Origin: Peptoclostridium acidaminophilum DSM 3953
GTDB lineage: Bacteria; Bacillota; Clostridia; Peptostreptococcales; Peptostreptococcaceae
Reading direction: 5' to 3'
NCBI RefSeq assembly: GCF_000597865.1
Contig: NZ_CP007452.1
Coordinates: forward strand, 1,557,183-1,621,182
Length of the DNA: 64,000 bases
Part shown: positions 8,502 through 15,604 of the stretch, piece after piece
Numbering within the stretch: the first letter of the stretch is position 1
How the letters are laid out: every line of letters begins with the position of its first letter
Notes under the pieces: model-generated
Database searches by the model: none
The model's input: the letters and a program-made list of their open reading frames with translations, nothing else
Told to the model about the DNA's origin: nothing
Program-made: the position numbers and the translations under genes

Positions 8502-10718
8502 TTATTTATTCTCGAAACTTATGCTGTCTATAACTGACAAGTCCGCGATGTCGTGTGATTTGATCTGGCTGTTTGAAATTGTATAAACATAATCACCAAT
8601 ATATATTATCCTTCTTATGTTTTTGTCACTTTCATACCAGTAGTCTCCCGCCTTGGCATAATCCTCCTGTGAAAGATGCGTAGCCCTCCCCCTGAGGCTG
8701 AAACCTTTTTGCATGTCAAGTGTATATGCGTACGCTCCCTGGTATGCGAATCTTACAACCCCATCAGATGACTTGCTCATTACCGTTACAGGAAGAGCCA
8801 TGAGTGATTTTTCCTTCGAGAACAAAAGCGCCTTGTGATTGTCAAGCAGCTCCGAATATGTCCCGCTGTCTCCTATTATCACTTTGTATTTTTCTACAGG
8901 ATTTGCAACATCGCTGACATCAATGAGCCCTATCTTCATCCCCTTTGTAACAAGGCCGTTTTTAGTCATTTCCGTCTCCTTGCCAAAGCCTATTATGTGG
9001 TTTTCATCATACGGATGCAGATAGTCGCTAAAGCCCGGTATCTTAAGGTATCCGAGCACCTTTGGACTCTCAGGGCTGGACATATCCACGGCATAGAAGG
9101 GATCTACCTGCCTGAACGTCACCATATAAGCCCTATCTCCCATGAACCTTGCCGAATATATCCTCTCCGTTGGAGCCAGCCCTTCTAGCCTTCCCACAGT
9201 TTTCATTGATGAATCAAGCACATATATGTTGTTTTTTGAGGTATTCTCGTATGTTCTCCAAGCTTCGCCAGATGTCGTGGCAATCCTGAAAAAGCCATTA
9301 TATTCGTCCATCGAGAACTGGTTAAGCACAGTCCCCGGAACTGAGCCTTTAGCCACGTATTCCAGTTTGGCATTCCCAAGTGCGAACTTATACGCTTCTG
9401 TATTCACCTTGTATACAGGATAATAAGTCTCTCTCTCATCAATCTTTGCTTCATAGTCGTAGGTGAATCTTGTAGCGGCTACATAAAGATTTTCCCTGGA
9501 GCAATAAATGTTTTGTCCCGAGCCAAGATACGCCGAGATGTTTGCCTTCTTTGCCATGTCGTCAAGGTCTATGCCCGCTGTGACAAGATAATTGGCATCC
9601 GGACTGTCCGGGAAATACCTTATTTGCTCGTATGGAACTTTCACAGTCCCGCCAGCGGCACTGTCATATGCTGACGGTATCATGTCATCCCTTTCACCCT
9701 TTAGTATTGTATGGATGTTCTTGCTTGCCACGATGTAGAGGCTGCCGCCTGTGACTCTCGATGCCACATAGCTTCCGTCTATTTGTATATCTCTTGCAAG
9801 CTTTGGAGATGTTTTGTCCGAAATGTCGTATAGTTTGATTTTAACAGAGGTTGCAGGGCCAGGCCAAATGCTTGATTTTGCGTCGCCTTCCATTATCCTC
9901 ACATCGGCCGAGCTTCCTATGACTATCAGCTTGTCCTTATATAGGTACAGCTCATTAGAGGCGTATGTATCATCAAGCTTTATCTCCGCCGCAAGCGAAA
10001 GCTTTCCTGCCAAAGCCCTTACTATTGAAACGCTTCCTTTTCTGTACTCATAAATATAGCTTCCATCCGTCTTTACTATGTCAGACTCGTCGACTCCCTC
10101 AACCTGGAGATTTGTCGAGGAATAGTCTGCGCTCTGCGATTTGCTTTCAGCCTCCGCCGCGTTGTCCATGACTCCAGTCGAAGGCATAGCCTCCCTGATA
10201 CCGCCATAGCTTCCAGCATACTTTTCCGAATACTCAAGCAGCGAAACCAGTTTTTCGTAGCTGCCTACTATCGGCAGCTCGTCTGCCTGCGAAACAGGTT
10301 TTTCACCTGTCTTTATATTTACAATGCGCTTTTCATTGTCCCATGTGACATTACTTCCAAAAGCTTCTGAAATGAAGCGTAAAGGTACAAGAGTCCTACT
10401 GCTTACAATTTTTGGCAATATGTCAAGCTCCACGATTCTGCCGTTGACATAGGCATACTTTCCGCCTATCTTTACGGTTGCAGACGAATCCTCACTATAG
10501 GCTGATGCGGTTCTTTGACTCTCGTTCCAGTCAACCTTAAGGCCGAGCTCCTCGAAAAGCTTTCTGAAAGGCACCAAGGTTCTTCCGTTTTCTATCACCG
10601 GCTTGACATCGAACTCCACCTTTTTGTTGTCGATTACAACACTGATTTCCTGCGCACTCACCAGCCCCGAGAACACGAAAACCACAAACATTAAGCTAAG
10701 CAATAAAATCCTCTTCAT
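8502..10718 (-). CDS. Secreted beta-propeller protein with copper-amine-oxidase N-terminal-like domain
   Basis: 738 residues. The ATG at 10718 begins MKRILLLSLMFVVFVFSGL, a clear signal peptide ending near VSA. The next 100 residues are PF07833-type repeats (PFRKLFEELGLKVDWN and PLRFISEAFGSNVTWD), like the 1907-2905 protein. From about residue 190 to the end is the COG4880-type C-terminal beta-propeller (TNLQVEGVDESDIVKTDG is the characteristic entry). It is presumably an extracellular or wall-bound protein; its biochemical role is unknown. The right end of an IS607-like element lies only about 20-40 bp upstream, so its original promoter has probably been displaced. Confidence 0.85.
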   Translation of the reverse strand: MKRILLLSLMFVVFVFSGLVSAQEISVVIDNKKVEFDVKPVIENGRTLVPFRKLFEELGLKVDWNESQRTASAYSEDSSATVKIGGKYAYVNGRIVELDILPKIVSSRTLVPLRFISEAFGSNVTWDNEKRIVNIKTGEKPVSQADELPIVGSYEKLVSLLEYSEKYAGSYGGIREAMPSTGVMDNAAEAESKSQSADYSSTNLQVEGVDESDIVKTDGSYIYEYRKGSVSIVRALAGKLSLAAEIKLDDTYASNELYLYKDKLIVIGSSADVRIMEGDAKSSIWPGPATSVKIKLYDISDKTSPKLARDIQIDGSYVASRVTGGSLYIVASKNIHTILKGERDDMIPSAYDSAAGGTVKVPYEQIRYFPDSPDANYLVTAGIDLDDMAKKANISAYLGSGQNIYCSRENLYVAATRFTYDYEAKIDERETYYPVYKVNTEAYKFALGNAKLEYVAKGSVPGTVLNQFSMDEYNGFFRIATTSGEAWRTYENTSKNNIYVLDSSMKTVGRLEGLAPTERIYSARFMGDRAYMVTFRQVDPFYAVDMSSPESPKVLGYLKIPGFSDYLHPYDENHIIGFGKETEMTKNGLVTKGMKIGLIDVSDVANPVEKYKVIIGDSGTYSELLDNHKALLFSKEKSLMALPVTVMSKSSDGVVRFAYQGAYAYTLDMQKGFSLRGRATHLSQEDYAKAGDYWYESDKNIRRIIYIGDYVYTISNSQIKSHDIADLSVIDSISFENK

Positions 10719-10739
10719 TGACAGCCCTGCTACTCGAAA

Positions 10740-10900
10740 TATGGACAAATATACCCATATCGAGATTTTTACTGCTTCAACGAACCCCGCCTTGACGATT
10801 GCTATTCAATCTGTCTACTACGGTTTGGTATAGCTCTCCACAGTCGTAAATTCCCGAGATAGCCCTCGGTACATATATAAGTGCCTGTTTTAGTTAGGCT
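10740..10900 (-). ncRNA. Probable omega RNA (reRNA) of the IS607-type TnpB
   Basis: The roughly 110-nt structured tract after tnpB contains a hairpin (ACCGAGGGCTATCTCGG) and a conserved-looking end (GGCGGGGTTCGTTGAAGCAG), then a TTTGTC repeat of the transposon end. Such right-end RNAs guide IS607-associated TnpB proteins. The limits are approximate. Confidence 0.4.
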
Positions 10901-12066
10901 ATCTTATATTCTTTCGCATTAGCCAAATTAATTGAAGCATTCAAGTCTCTGTCCATGACGAGTCCGCAGGCACACTTGTATGTCCGCTCGGAAAGCTTCA
11001 AGTCCTTCTTGTGTGCTCCGCACTCGCTGCAAGTCTTTGACGATGGATACCACCTGTCCACGATTCTCATTTCTATGCCGTAGATGCTCGCCTTGGAGAC
11101 CAGCTTAGTCTTGAACTCATGGAACTTCTGCTTTTGCACAGCTTTGGCTAAATGCCTGTTCTTCATCATGCCGCTTACATTAAGGTCTTCGATTGTTATA
11201 AAGCTTGGTTTTTGCTTTACAATCTCATAGACCGTCTTGTTTATGTAATCGGTTCTTATGCTAGCTATTCTTTGATGAAGCTTTTGCACCTTGGTTATCT
11301 GTTTTTGGATATTTCGCCTGGTAGCATCTCCTTTTTCAGATTTTTTTAGTTTTTTCAGACCCTCGTATTTCCTCGAAAGCCTGCGTTGCTCACGCCTTAG
11401 CTTTTTTTCAAGCTTTTTGACCCTTGCGGTCTTGTTGATGTTTTTCTTCACGATCCCATTTGAGTAGACCGCAAAATCCTTCAGCCCCAAATCAACGCCT
11501 ATTCCTTCGGTATATGGTTTTGAACAATTGATGGGTGTATCTTCCTCCACAAGTATCGACACATAGTATCTGTCAGCCTTTTGGGACACTGTGCCACTTG
11601 TGACTATTGATTCTGCCGGTATGTAGCCAAACTCCTTGAGTCTCATCCAGCCCAGCGTAGGAATCTTAACCCTGTGCCTTTCAAGAGTCCAGTCCGTCTT
11701 GTTGTTCTTGGGTAAATAAGCTTTCACCAGCTGCTTGTTTTTCTTCTTGAACTTCGGAAAGCCGGCTTCGCCCTTGAAAAATTTTGTGAAAGCCTTATCG
11801 CCGTTCATAATGGCTTGCTTTACGGCCTTTGACGACACACCTTTAATCCACGCATGGTCTGGATTGCTCGGAATAAACTCGTTGTTGATCCATTTAGAAA
11901 AGTCCATACCCGAGACGAAGCGCTTCTCGGCTTCGTAAACCTGCTTGTTATGTGCGATGTAGAAATTATAGATAAACCTGCATACACCAATGGTCTGATG
12001 GATTTTAACCTTCTGCTCTGCAGTTGGCTTAATTTCTATCTTGTAGGCTCTTTTCAATTTCTTCAT
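10894..12066 (-). CDS. tnpB: TnpB RNA-guided nuclease (IS607-associated)
   Basis: A 390-residue TnpB. The N-terminal OrfB region is KRAYKIEIKPTAEQKV. RuvC residues are D192 in VDLGLKDFAV, E293 in TIEDLNVSGMMKN and D372/D374 in MDRDLNASIN. A zinc ribbon uses C346, C349, C365 and C367. Nothing vital is missing, so the nuclease should be functional even though the partner recombinase is broken. The ATG lies inside the end of the recombinase frame (38-nt overlap) right after AGAGG, the usual coupled arrangement in IS607. It is clearly divergent from the TnpB at 3173-4294, so the two are independent insertions. Confidence 0.93.
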   Translation of the reverse strand: MKKLKRAYKIEIKPTAEQKVKIHQTIGVCRFIYNFYIAHNKQVYEAEKRFVSGMDFSKWINNEFIPSNPDHAWIKGVSSKAVKQAIMNGDKAFTKFFKGEAGFPKFKKKNKQLVKAYLPKNNKTDWTLERHRVKIPTLGWMRLKEFGYIPAESIVTSGTVSQKADRYYVSILVEEDTPINCSKPYTEGIGVDLGLKDFAVYSNGIVKKNINKTARVKKLEKKLRREQRRLSRKYEGLKKLKKSEKGDATRRNIQKQITKVQKLHQRIASIRTDYINKTVYEIVKQKPSFITIEDLNVSGMMKNRHLAKAVQKQKFHEFKTKLVSKASIYGIEMRIVDRWYPSSKTCSECGAHKKDLKLSERTYKCACGLVMDRDLNASINLANAKEYKIA

Positions 12067-12655
12067 CCTCTCTGATTTTTTTCTTGTACTTTCTCAGACC
12101 ATATATTCTAAAGCCAAATACATGCAATATCGAAATTATATCTTGGACTAGCTCTTCTTGCGGGGACAGACTTTCATTATTGACGACGATTAGCTTGACA
12201 TCAAATTTGCTTAAAAACCTTTCAAACCAATCGTATCCAAATCTTACAAACCTGTCTTTATGGGTTATGATGATGGATTCTATTTCGTTTGTCATACATT
12301 CATCAATTAGTTTATTCCATTTTTTGCGATTATAATTCAGCCCACTCCCGTAGTCCTCGATAACTTCATCTAAAATAATGCCGCTTGCATTTGCATAGTC
12401 CCTAAGAAATTGTACTTGATTTTTCAAATCGTCTTTTTGATTGGATGTTGAAACTCGGGCATACAGAACAGTTTTCCTTTCGACATCTGTCGCCTTTAAC
12501 CCTTCGTACAGAAGATATTGCTCATAGGTATAATATCTTCTGTTTGTAGGTGTCCTGGATGCTTTTAGTACACCTTCGTTGTCCCGACTTTATAGTGTCT
12601 TAACCGAGACATTTATTAATTCTGCAAATTCACTTGGTTTATAGTGTTTACTCAT
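12029..12655 (-). pseudogene. tnpA: IS607 TnpA serine recombinase with in-frame stop at codon 22
   Basis: The frame from the ATG at 12655 reads MSKHYKPSEFAELINVSVKTL, then TAA (12590-12592), then continues in the same frame as a normal IS607 transposase. It runs through RRYYTYEQYLLYEGLKATD, the catalytic YARVSTSNQ and the resolvase core to the stop at 12029. A functional relative would have Gln at the stop (CAA to TAA). The nonsense codon falls inside the N-terminal MerR-like DNA-binding helix. Downstream initiation could still yield a catalytic domain without DNA binding. The element is therefore probably immobile unless helped in trans. Confidence 0.85.
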
Positions 12656-12786
12656 ATACCCATCACCTCATAAGTATACATTGACACTTTTGTCGATTTT
12701 TGTCTACATATCCTCGAACTATTGCAATCTCCTATCCTTCAGTTTTATCTTCGAACTGTCCAAGCTGACGCCTTTGGGATGTTGCT

Positions 12787-13608
12787 CTACTTTTTCAATA
12801 TAAGATTGCTCTGCGCCCAGTTCACAACATATTCGATCGCATGCTCGTCATTCGAAGGACACTTGTATTGTGCCATATCCAGCAGCTTTCTATATCCGTT
12901 GGCTACACAAAATCCATAACCCGACCTCGCTATCATTTCATAGTCATTCATGTTGTCGCCCACTGCAATCACATTTTTCATGCTTGCCCCAACCATGCCA
13001 CACAGCTTTTCTAGTCCTGATCCTTTCGATACTCCTTCGGGCAGAATCTCAAGATAGTTTTCGCTGCTCCTTATGAGGTTGCAATCACCAAACATGGCTT
13101 TGAAGGTCCTCTCGATATGGTCTATCTGGAGTTGCTCTCCTATTATTAGTATCTTGGTCCAGTTTCTGTCCCAAGCATGTGCAGGCACCTCATAATATAT
13201 TTTATACCCCTTTTGCTCAAGTCTACCTGTAAATATGCACTTCCTGTATATGAATATCTTCTCGTCACAGTAAACCTCTATTCCAAGCGAGCTCTCATGA
13301 TCAGCAAGCTTTACTATCATGTCCTTTATGCGCTCCTCGAGGAACGTTTCATAGAGAGTTTTCTCATTTGAAAAATCATAAATTTTCGAGCCGTTGTATA
13401 TTACAAACGGCAGCTGCAAAGGAAGAAGGTCAATGTACCTTTTTACAGAATCTACAGTCCTTCCGGTAGCGATAGTAAACATTCCGCCCATTTCTATGAA
13501 CCTGTTTATGGCGCTTATATTTTTAGCTGATATTGTGCCTTTGCTGTCTATTAGCGTTCCATCCATATCTGATACAAGCATGTAACCTTTGAATATTTTT
13601 GTATCCAT
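12787..13608 (-). CDS. HAD-superfamily hydrolase, Cof-type (subfamily IIB)
   Basis: 273 residues, with GGAGG five bases before the ATG. The nucleophile motif is DMDGTLIDS (D14, D16). ATGRT (about 45) is motif II, and the metal motif GDNMNDYEMI lies near 218. A C2B cap fills the middle. Cof-type enzymes dephosphorylate sugar phosphates, flavin or PLP precursors in the cytoplasm; the substrate cannot be read from the sequence. It is a single gene with no obvious partner. The IS607-like element lies about 75 bp beyond its stop codon. Confidence 0.88.
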   Translation of the reverse strand: MDTKIFKGYMLVSDMDGTLIDSKGTISAKNISAINRFIEMGGMFTIATGRTVDSVKRYIDLLPLQLPFVIYNGSKIYDFSNEKTLYETFLEERIKDMIVKLADHESSLGIEVYCDEKIFIYRKCIFTGRLEQKGYKIYYEVPAHAWDRNWTKILIIGEQLQIDHIERTFKAMFGDCNLIRSSENYLEILPEGVSKGSGLEKLCGMVGASMKNVIAVGDNMNDYEMIARSGYGFCVANGYRKLLDMAQYKCPSNDEHAIEYVVNWAQSNLILKK

Positions 13609-13870
13609 AAAAACCTCCAGCTCATTTTTAATTCATATGAATAATTCTAACTCAATTCTAACTCATTGCTTGCGTTTTCCTCAAGCAAATCACAAAAATT
13701 ATAAGTCTCTAGAGTTTTGGACTAAAAATCATATTTCATTGGAATTTTTTATAAATGCCATGTTTCAAAGTTAATTCTTTAGGTATATATATTTTAGATG
13801 TAAAATTATTGAACGTTGTTTAAAACTTAGTTTGAAGCTTCTAAAATATTCTTGAAGGGGGAATTTAAAA

Positions 13871-13972
13871 ATGTCAATCCAGTGGAATGATGCAAAAGAA
13901 AGAACCGATTCAATAATTTGTGCGTGTCTGTCACTTCTTGCAATAGTGGGAATGTATTTCTTGATGCAATAA
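13871..13972 (+). CDS. Small hydrophobic protein, 33 residues
   Basis: A short frame with a strong Shine-Dalgarno (GAAGGGGGA, about 7 nt before ATG) encodes MSIQWNDAKERTDSIICACL and continues to a stop at 13970. The second half is a single predicted membrane segment with two Cys residues (CAC). A clean hairpin terminator follows 22 bp later, so it looks like an independent one-gene unit. It lies in an otherwise empty 550-bp gap, on the strand opposite its neighbours. No family is recognised; a membrane microprotein is the simplest reading. Confidence 0.6.
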   Translation: MSIQWNDAKERTDSIICACLSLLAIVGMYFLMQ

Positions 13973-13993
13973 AACAAAATATAATTTTAAAAA

Positions 13994-14039
13994 TAAAAAA
14001 TCGACTATGCTACTTATAAACAGAGCACAGTCGATTTTT
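13994..14039 (+). terminator. Terminator after the 33-residue gene
   Basis: The stem AAAAATCGACT/AGTCGATTTTT with a loop of about 22 nt is followed by T-rich sequence. Confidence 0.75.
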
Positions 14040-14095
14040 CATTTCTTAATGAAGAAAATATCTCGGCACACGGGCATAATAAAAGCTGTGCCAAA

Positions 14096-14124
14096 ACAAA
14101 AAAAAGGTCATTTGACCTTTTTCT
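14096..14124 (-). terminator. Terminator of ssrA
   Basis: The hairpin AAAAGGTCA/TGACCTTTT with a T-run lies about 40 nt beyond the CCA end of tmRNA. Confidence 0.8.
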
Positions 14125-14160
14125 GTATTTTATGCTTTACAAGGATACAATTTGAGTTAT

Positions 14161-14511
14161 TGGTGGAGATGAGGGGAGTCGAACCCCTGTCCGAAAGCTC
14201 TTTACCTAAAGCTTCTACGAGTGTAGTTGCTGCTTTGAATCTCGCCATCCCTATCTCCCAGCAACAGGATATTGGTCTGGCCAGCCCCAGTTGTTCCGCT
14301 TACCGGTCGAGACATCCCGGTAGGCAGTGCCCCGCTGAGTTGACGCCCTAACTTAGCTCGCGGGAGGCTGAGCAGGACGAGCAGCTACTAGGCTGCTAAA
14401 GCGTAATTATCGTTTGCGATTATATTTATCCCCCGATTTTTTAACATGAACCAGAGTAAACATGACTCGCTACTCTAGACTCCAAACCCCCGTCGAAACC
14501 ATTACATCCCC
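14161..14511 (-). ncRNA. ssrA: tmRNA (tag ANDNYALAA)
   Basis: The 351-nt tmRNA runs from GGGGATGTAATGG (5', 14511) to CATCTCCACCA (3', 14161). The two ends pair into the tRNA-like acceptor, the CCA is encoded, and the T-arm GGTTCGACTCC is present. The resume codon GCA is at 14417-14415; the tag frame reads A-N-D-N-Y-A-L-A-A and stops at TAG (14388-14390). The ALAA end is a typical ClpXP degron. It starts 3 nt after the smpB stop, so RNA and protein partner are adjacent. The 5' end may be processed from an smpB read-through transcript. Confidence 0.97.
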
Positions 14512-14514
14512 GGG

Positions 14515-14976
14515 TTATTTGTGCCTTTCTGAAAGCTCCCTTTGTATCCTTCTTTGCGCATCCTTCTTTGCCAGGTCTTCCCTCTTATCATAGAGCTTCT
14601 TACCTTTTGCCAAACCGATTTCTACCTTGACCTTTCCATTAACAAGATAGACCGACAAAGGTACCAGCGCGTAACCTTTTTCCTTTATAGTCCCTATAAG
14701 CTTTCTGATTTCATATTTGTGGAGCAGCAGCTTTCTGACTCTTACCGGATCCACGTTGAAAATATTGCCCTGCTCGTAAGGACTTATGTGCACCTGCCTG
14801 AGGAAAACCTCTCCTCCTTCTACGGATGCATACCCTTCCTTGAGGTTTATCCTGCCGGCTCTTATCGACTTTACTTCAGTGCCCTTAAGCTCGATTCCGC
14901 ACTCATAGGTTTCCTCGATGAAGTAGTCATGTCTTGCCTTTTTGTTTGTAGCCAATATTTTCTTGCCGCCTGCCAT
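14515..14976 (-). CDS. smpB: SsrA-binding protein SmpB
   Basis: 153 residues from the ATG at 14976, chosen because AGAGGTG lies 7 nt before it; a further upstream ATG would add an uncharacteristic tail. SmpB carries tmRNA to stalled ribosomes. Typical blocks are seen: [33 protein letters not shown] and the end [17 protein letters not shown]. The gene lies upstream of ssrA and in the rnr/smpB neighbourhood usual for Firmicutes. Confidence 0.95.
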   Translation of the reverse strand: MAGGKKILATNKKARHDYFIEETYECGIELKGTEVKSIRAGRINLKEGYASVEGGEVFLRQVHISPYEQGNIFNVDPVRVRKLLLHKYEIRKLIGTIKEKGYALVPLSVYLVNGKVKVEIGLAKGKKLYDKREDLAKKDAQRRIQRELSERHK

Positions 14977-15128
14977 TGATTTCACCTCTTGCATAGAGAC
15001 ACTGTTGTGACTAGTATTACGAATAATTTCCATATCTATCTTCATCTATGATTATAGCATACCGCCATAAAATAGTCTAATGATTTTTTCAATTTTTTTA
15101 CATAATGGTCGAACATATTTTCGTAAAA

Positions 15129-15174
15129 TAAAGCCCTTGAATTTCACTATTTTACAATTCAAGGGCTTTTTACT
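15129..15174 (-). terminator. Terminator after the rhodanese gene
   Basis: The stem AAAGCCCTTGAATT/AATTCAAGGGCTTT is followed by T-rich sequence on the minus strand. Confidence 0.8.
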
Positions 15175-15198
15175 TAAAGCTTAAATGAGTTTTTAATA

Positions 15199-15528
15199 TT
15201 ATATTTCGTCATCTATTTCATAAGGCCAGTCTGAAATTCCGCATGCAAGATGGTACACCTTTGAGAATCCTATCTTTTCTAGCAGCATGGCTGGTTTTGG
15301 GCTTCTATTCCCTGACAAACAATATAGAAGCACCGGCTTATCGCTCATACTCTTCAGCTCGTCTGCCTTTTGAACCATTTCCGTAATAGGCATGTGTACA
15401 GCTCCTGGTATGTGGCCGCCCAGATATTCGCCTTCAGATCTTACGTCTATAACGAGCAGGTCTTTTTCTGTATCAAGCAGCTTCTTGGCTTCCGCCGAAG
15501 TCACATTTTTTATAGCGCTCATTTTCAT
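15199..15528 (-). CDS. Single-domain rhodanese-like sulfurtransferase
   Basis: A 109-residue single rhodanese domain. The active-site loop CLSGNRS has the persulfide-forming Cys at position 70; the six-residue loop is of the sulfurtransferase type. It moves sulfane sulfur between carriers in the cytoplasm. GGGGGA precedes the ATG at 15528. It is a single gene with its own promoter and an ATACCC/GGGTAT operator-like palindrome at the likely transcription start. That suggests induction by persulfide through a CsoR/CstR-type repressor. No such repressor gene lies in the window. Confidence 0.88.
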   Translation of the reverse strand: MKMSAIKNVTSAEAKKLLDTEKDLLVIDVRSEGEYLGGHIPGAVHMPITEMVQKADELKSMSDKPVLLYCLSGNRSPKPAMLLEKIGFSKVYHLACGISDWPYEIDDEI

Positions 15529-15547
15529 TCCCCCGTTTTAATTTTTC

Positions 15548-15564
15548 ATACCCCTCATGGGTAT
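15548..15564. promoter_or_regulatory. CsoR/CstR-like operator palindrome
   Basis: ATACCC-CTCAT-GGGTAT is a palindrome with 6-bp arms. It resembles the TACCC...GGGTA sites bound by CsoR-family repressors, including the persulfide sensor CstR. It begins about 6 nt downstream of the TATAAT of the rhodanese promoter, where a bound repressor would block initiation. Confidence 0.55.
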
Positions 15565-15570
15565 AATAGG

Positions 15571-15599
15571 ATTATAGCAGGCATTTATCTGTTGCGCAA
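15571..15599 (-). promoter_or_regulatory. Sigma-A promoter of the rhodanese gene
   Basis: On the minus strand a TTGCGC -35 (15594-15599), a 17-bp spacer and a perfect TATAAT -10 (15571-15576) lie upstream of the operator and the ATG at 15528. Confidence 0.65.
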
Positions 15600-15604
15600 C
15601 CTTT

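Larger units (their letters stand above)
10738..12712 (-). mobile_element. IS607-like element (mutated serine recombinase plus tnpB)
   Basis: The overlapping order tnpA-tnpB, with a serine recombinase, is diagnostic of IS607. The left end carries GACAAAAATCGACAAAAGTG (about 12682-12701 on the minus strand) and the right end has the inverted motif TTTGTCCATAT (about 10738-10750). The sequence TTCGAG occurs just outside both proposed ends. IS607 elements make no long target duplication, so this may be chance. The ends are good to about 15 bp. Confidence 0.65.

Noticed and set aside
10718-10740. Possible remnant of a second c-di-GMP-I riboswitch: TAGCAGGGCTGTC resembles the last hairpin of the aptamer at 2972-2987.
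   Set aside because: No GGACGCAAAGCC or GGCCTAA core is present on either side of the IS607-like element (10740-12787), so the likeness is only a short hairpin.
13640-13670. Tandem repeat AATTCTAACTC (two copies) upstream of the HAD gene
   Set aside because: Two short AT-rich copies are not enough to support a regulatory or mobile-element call.
13771-13977. Minus-strand frame of 68 codons opposite the 33-residue gene
   Set aside because: No Shine-Dalgarno and AT-rich random-looking composition; the plus-strand small gene explains the region better.
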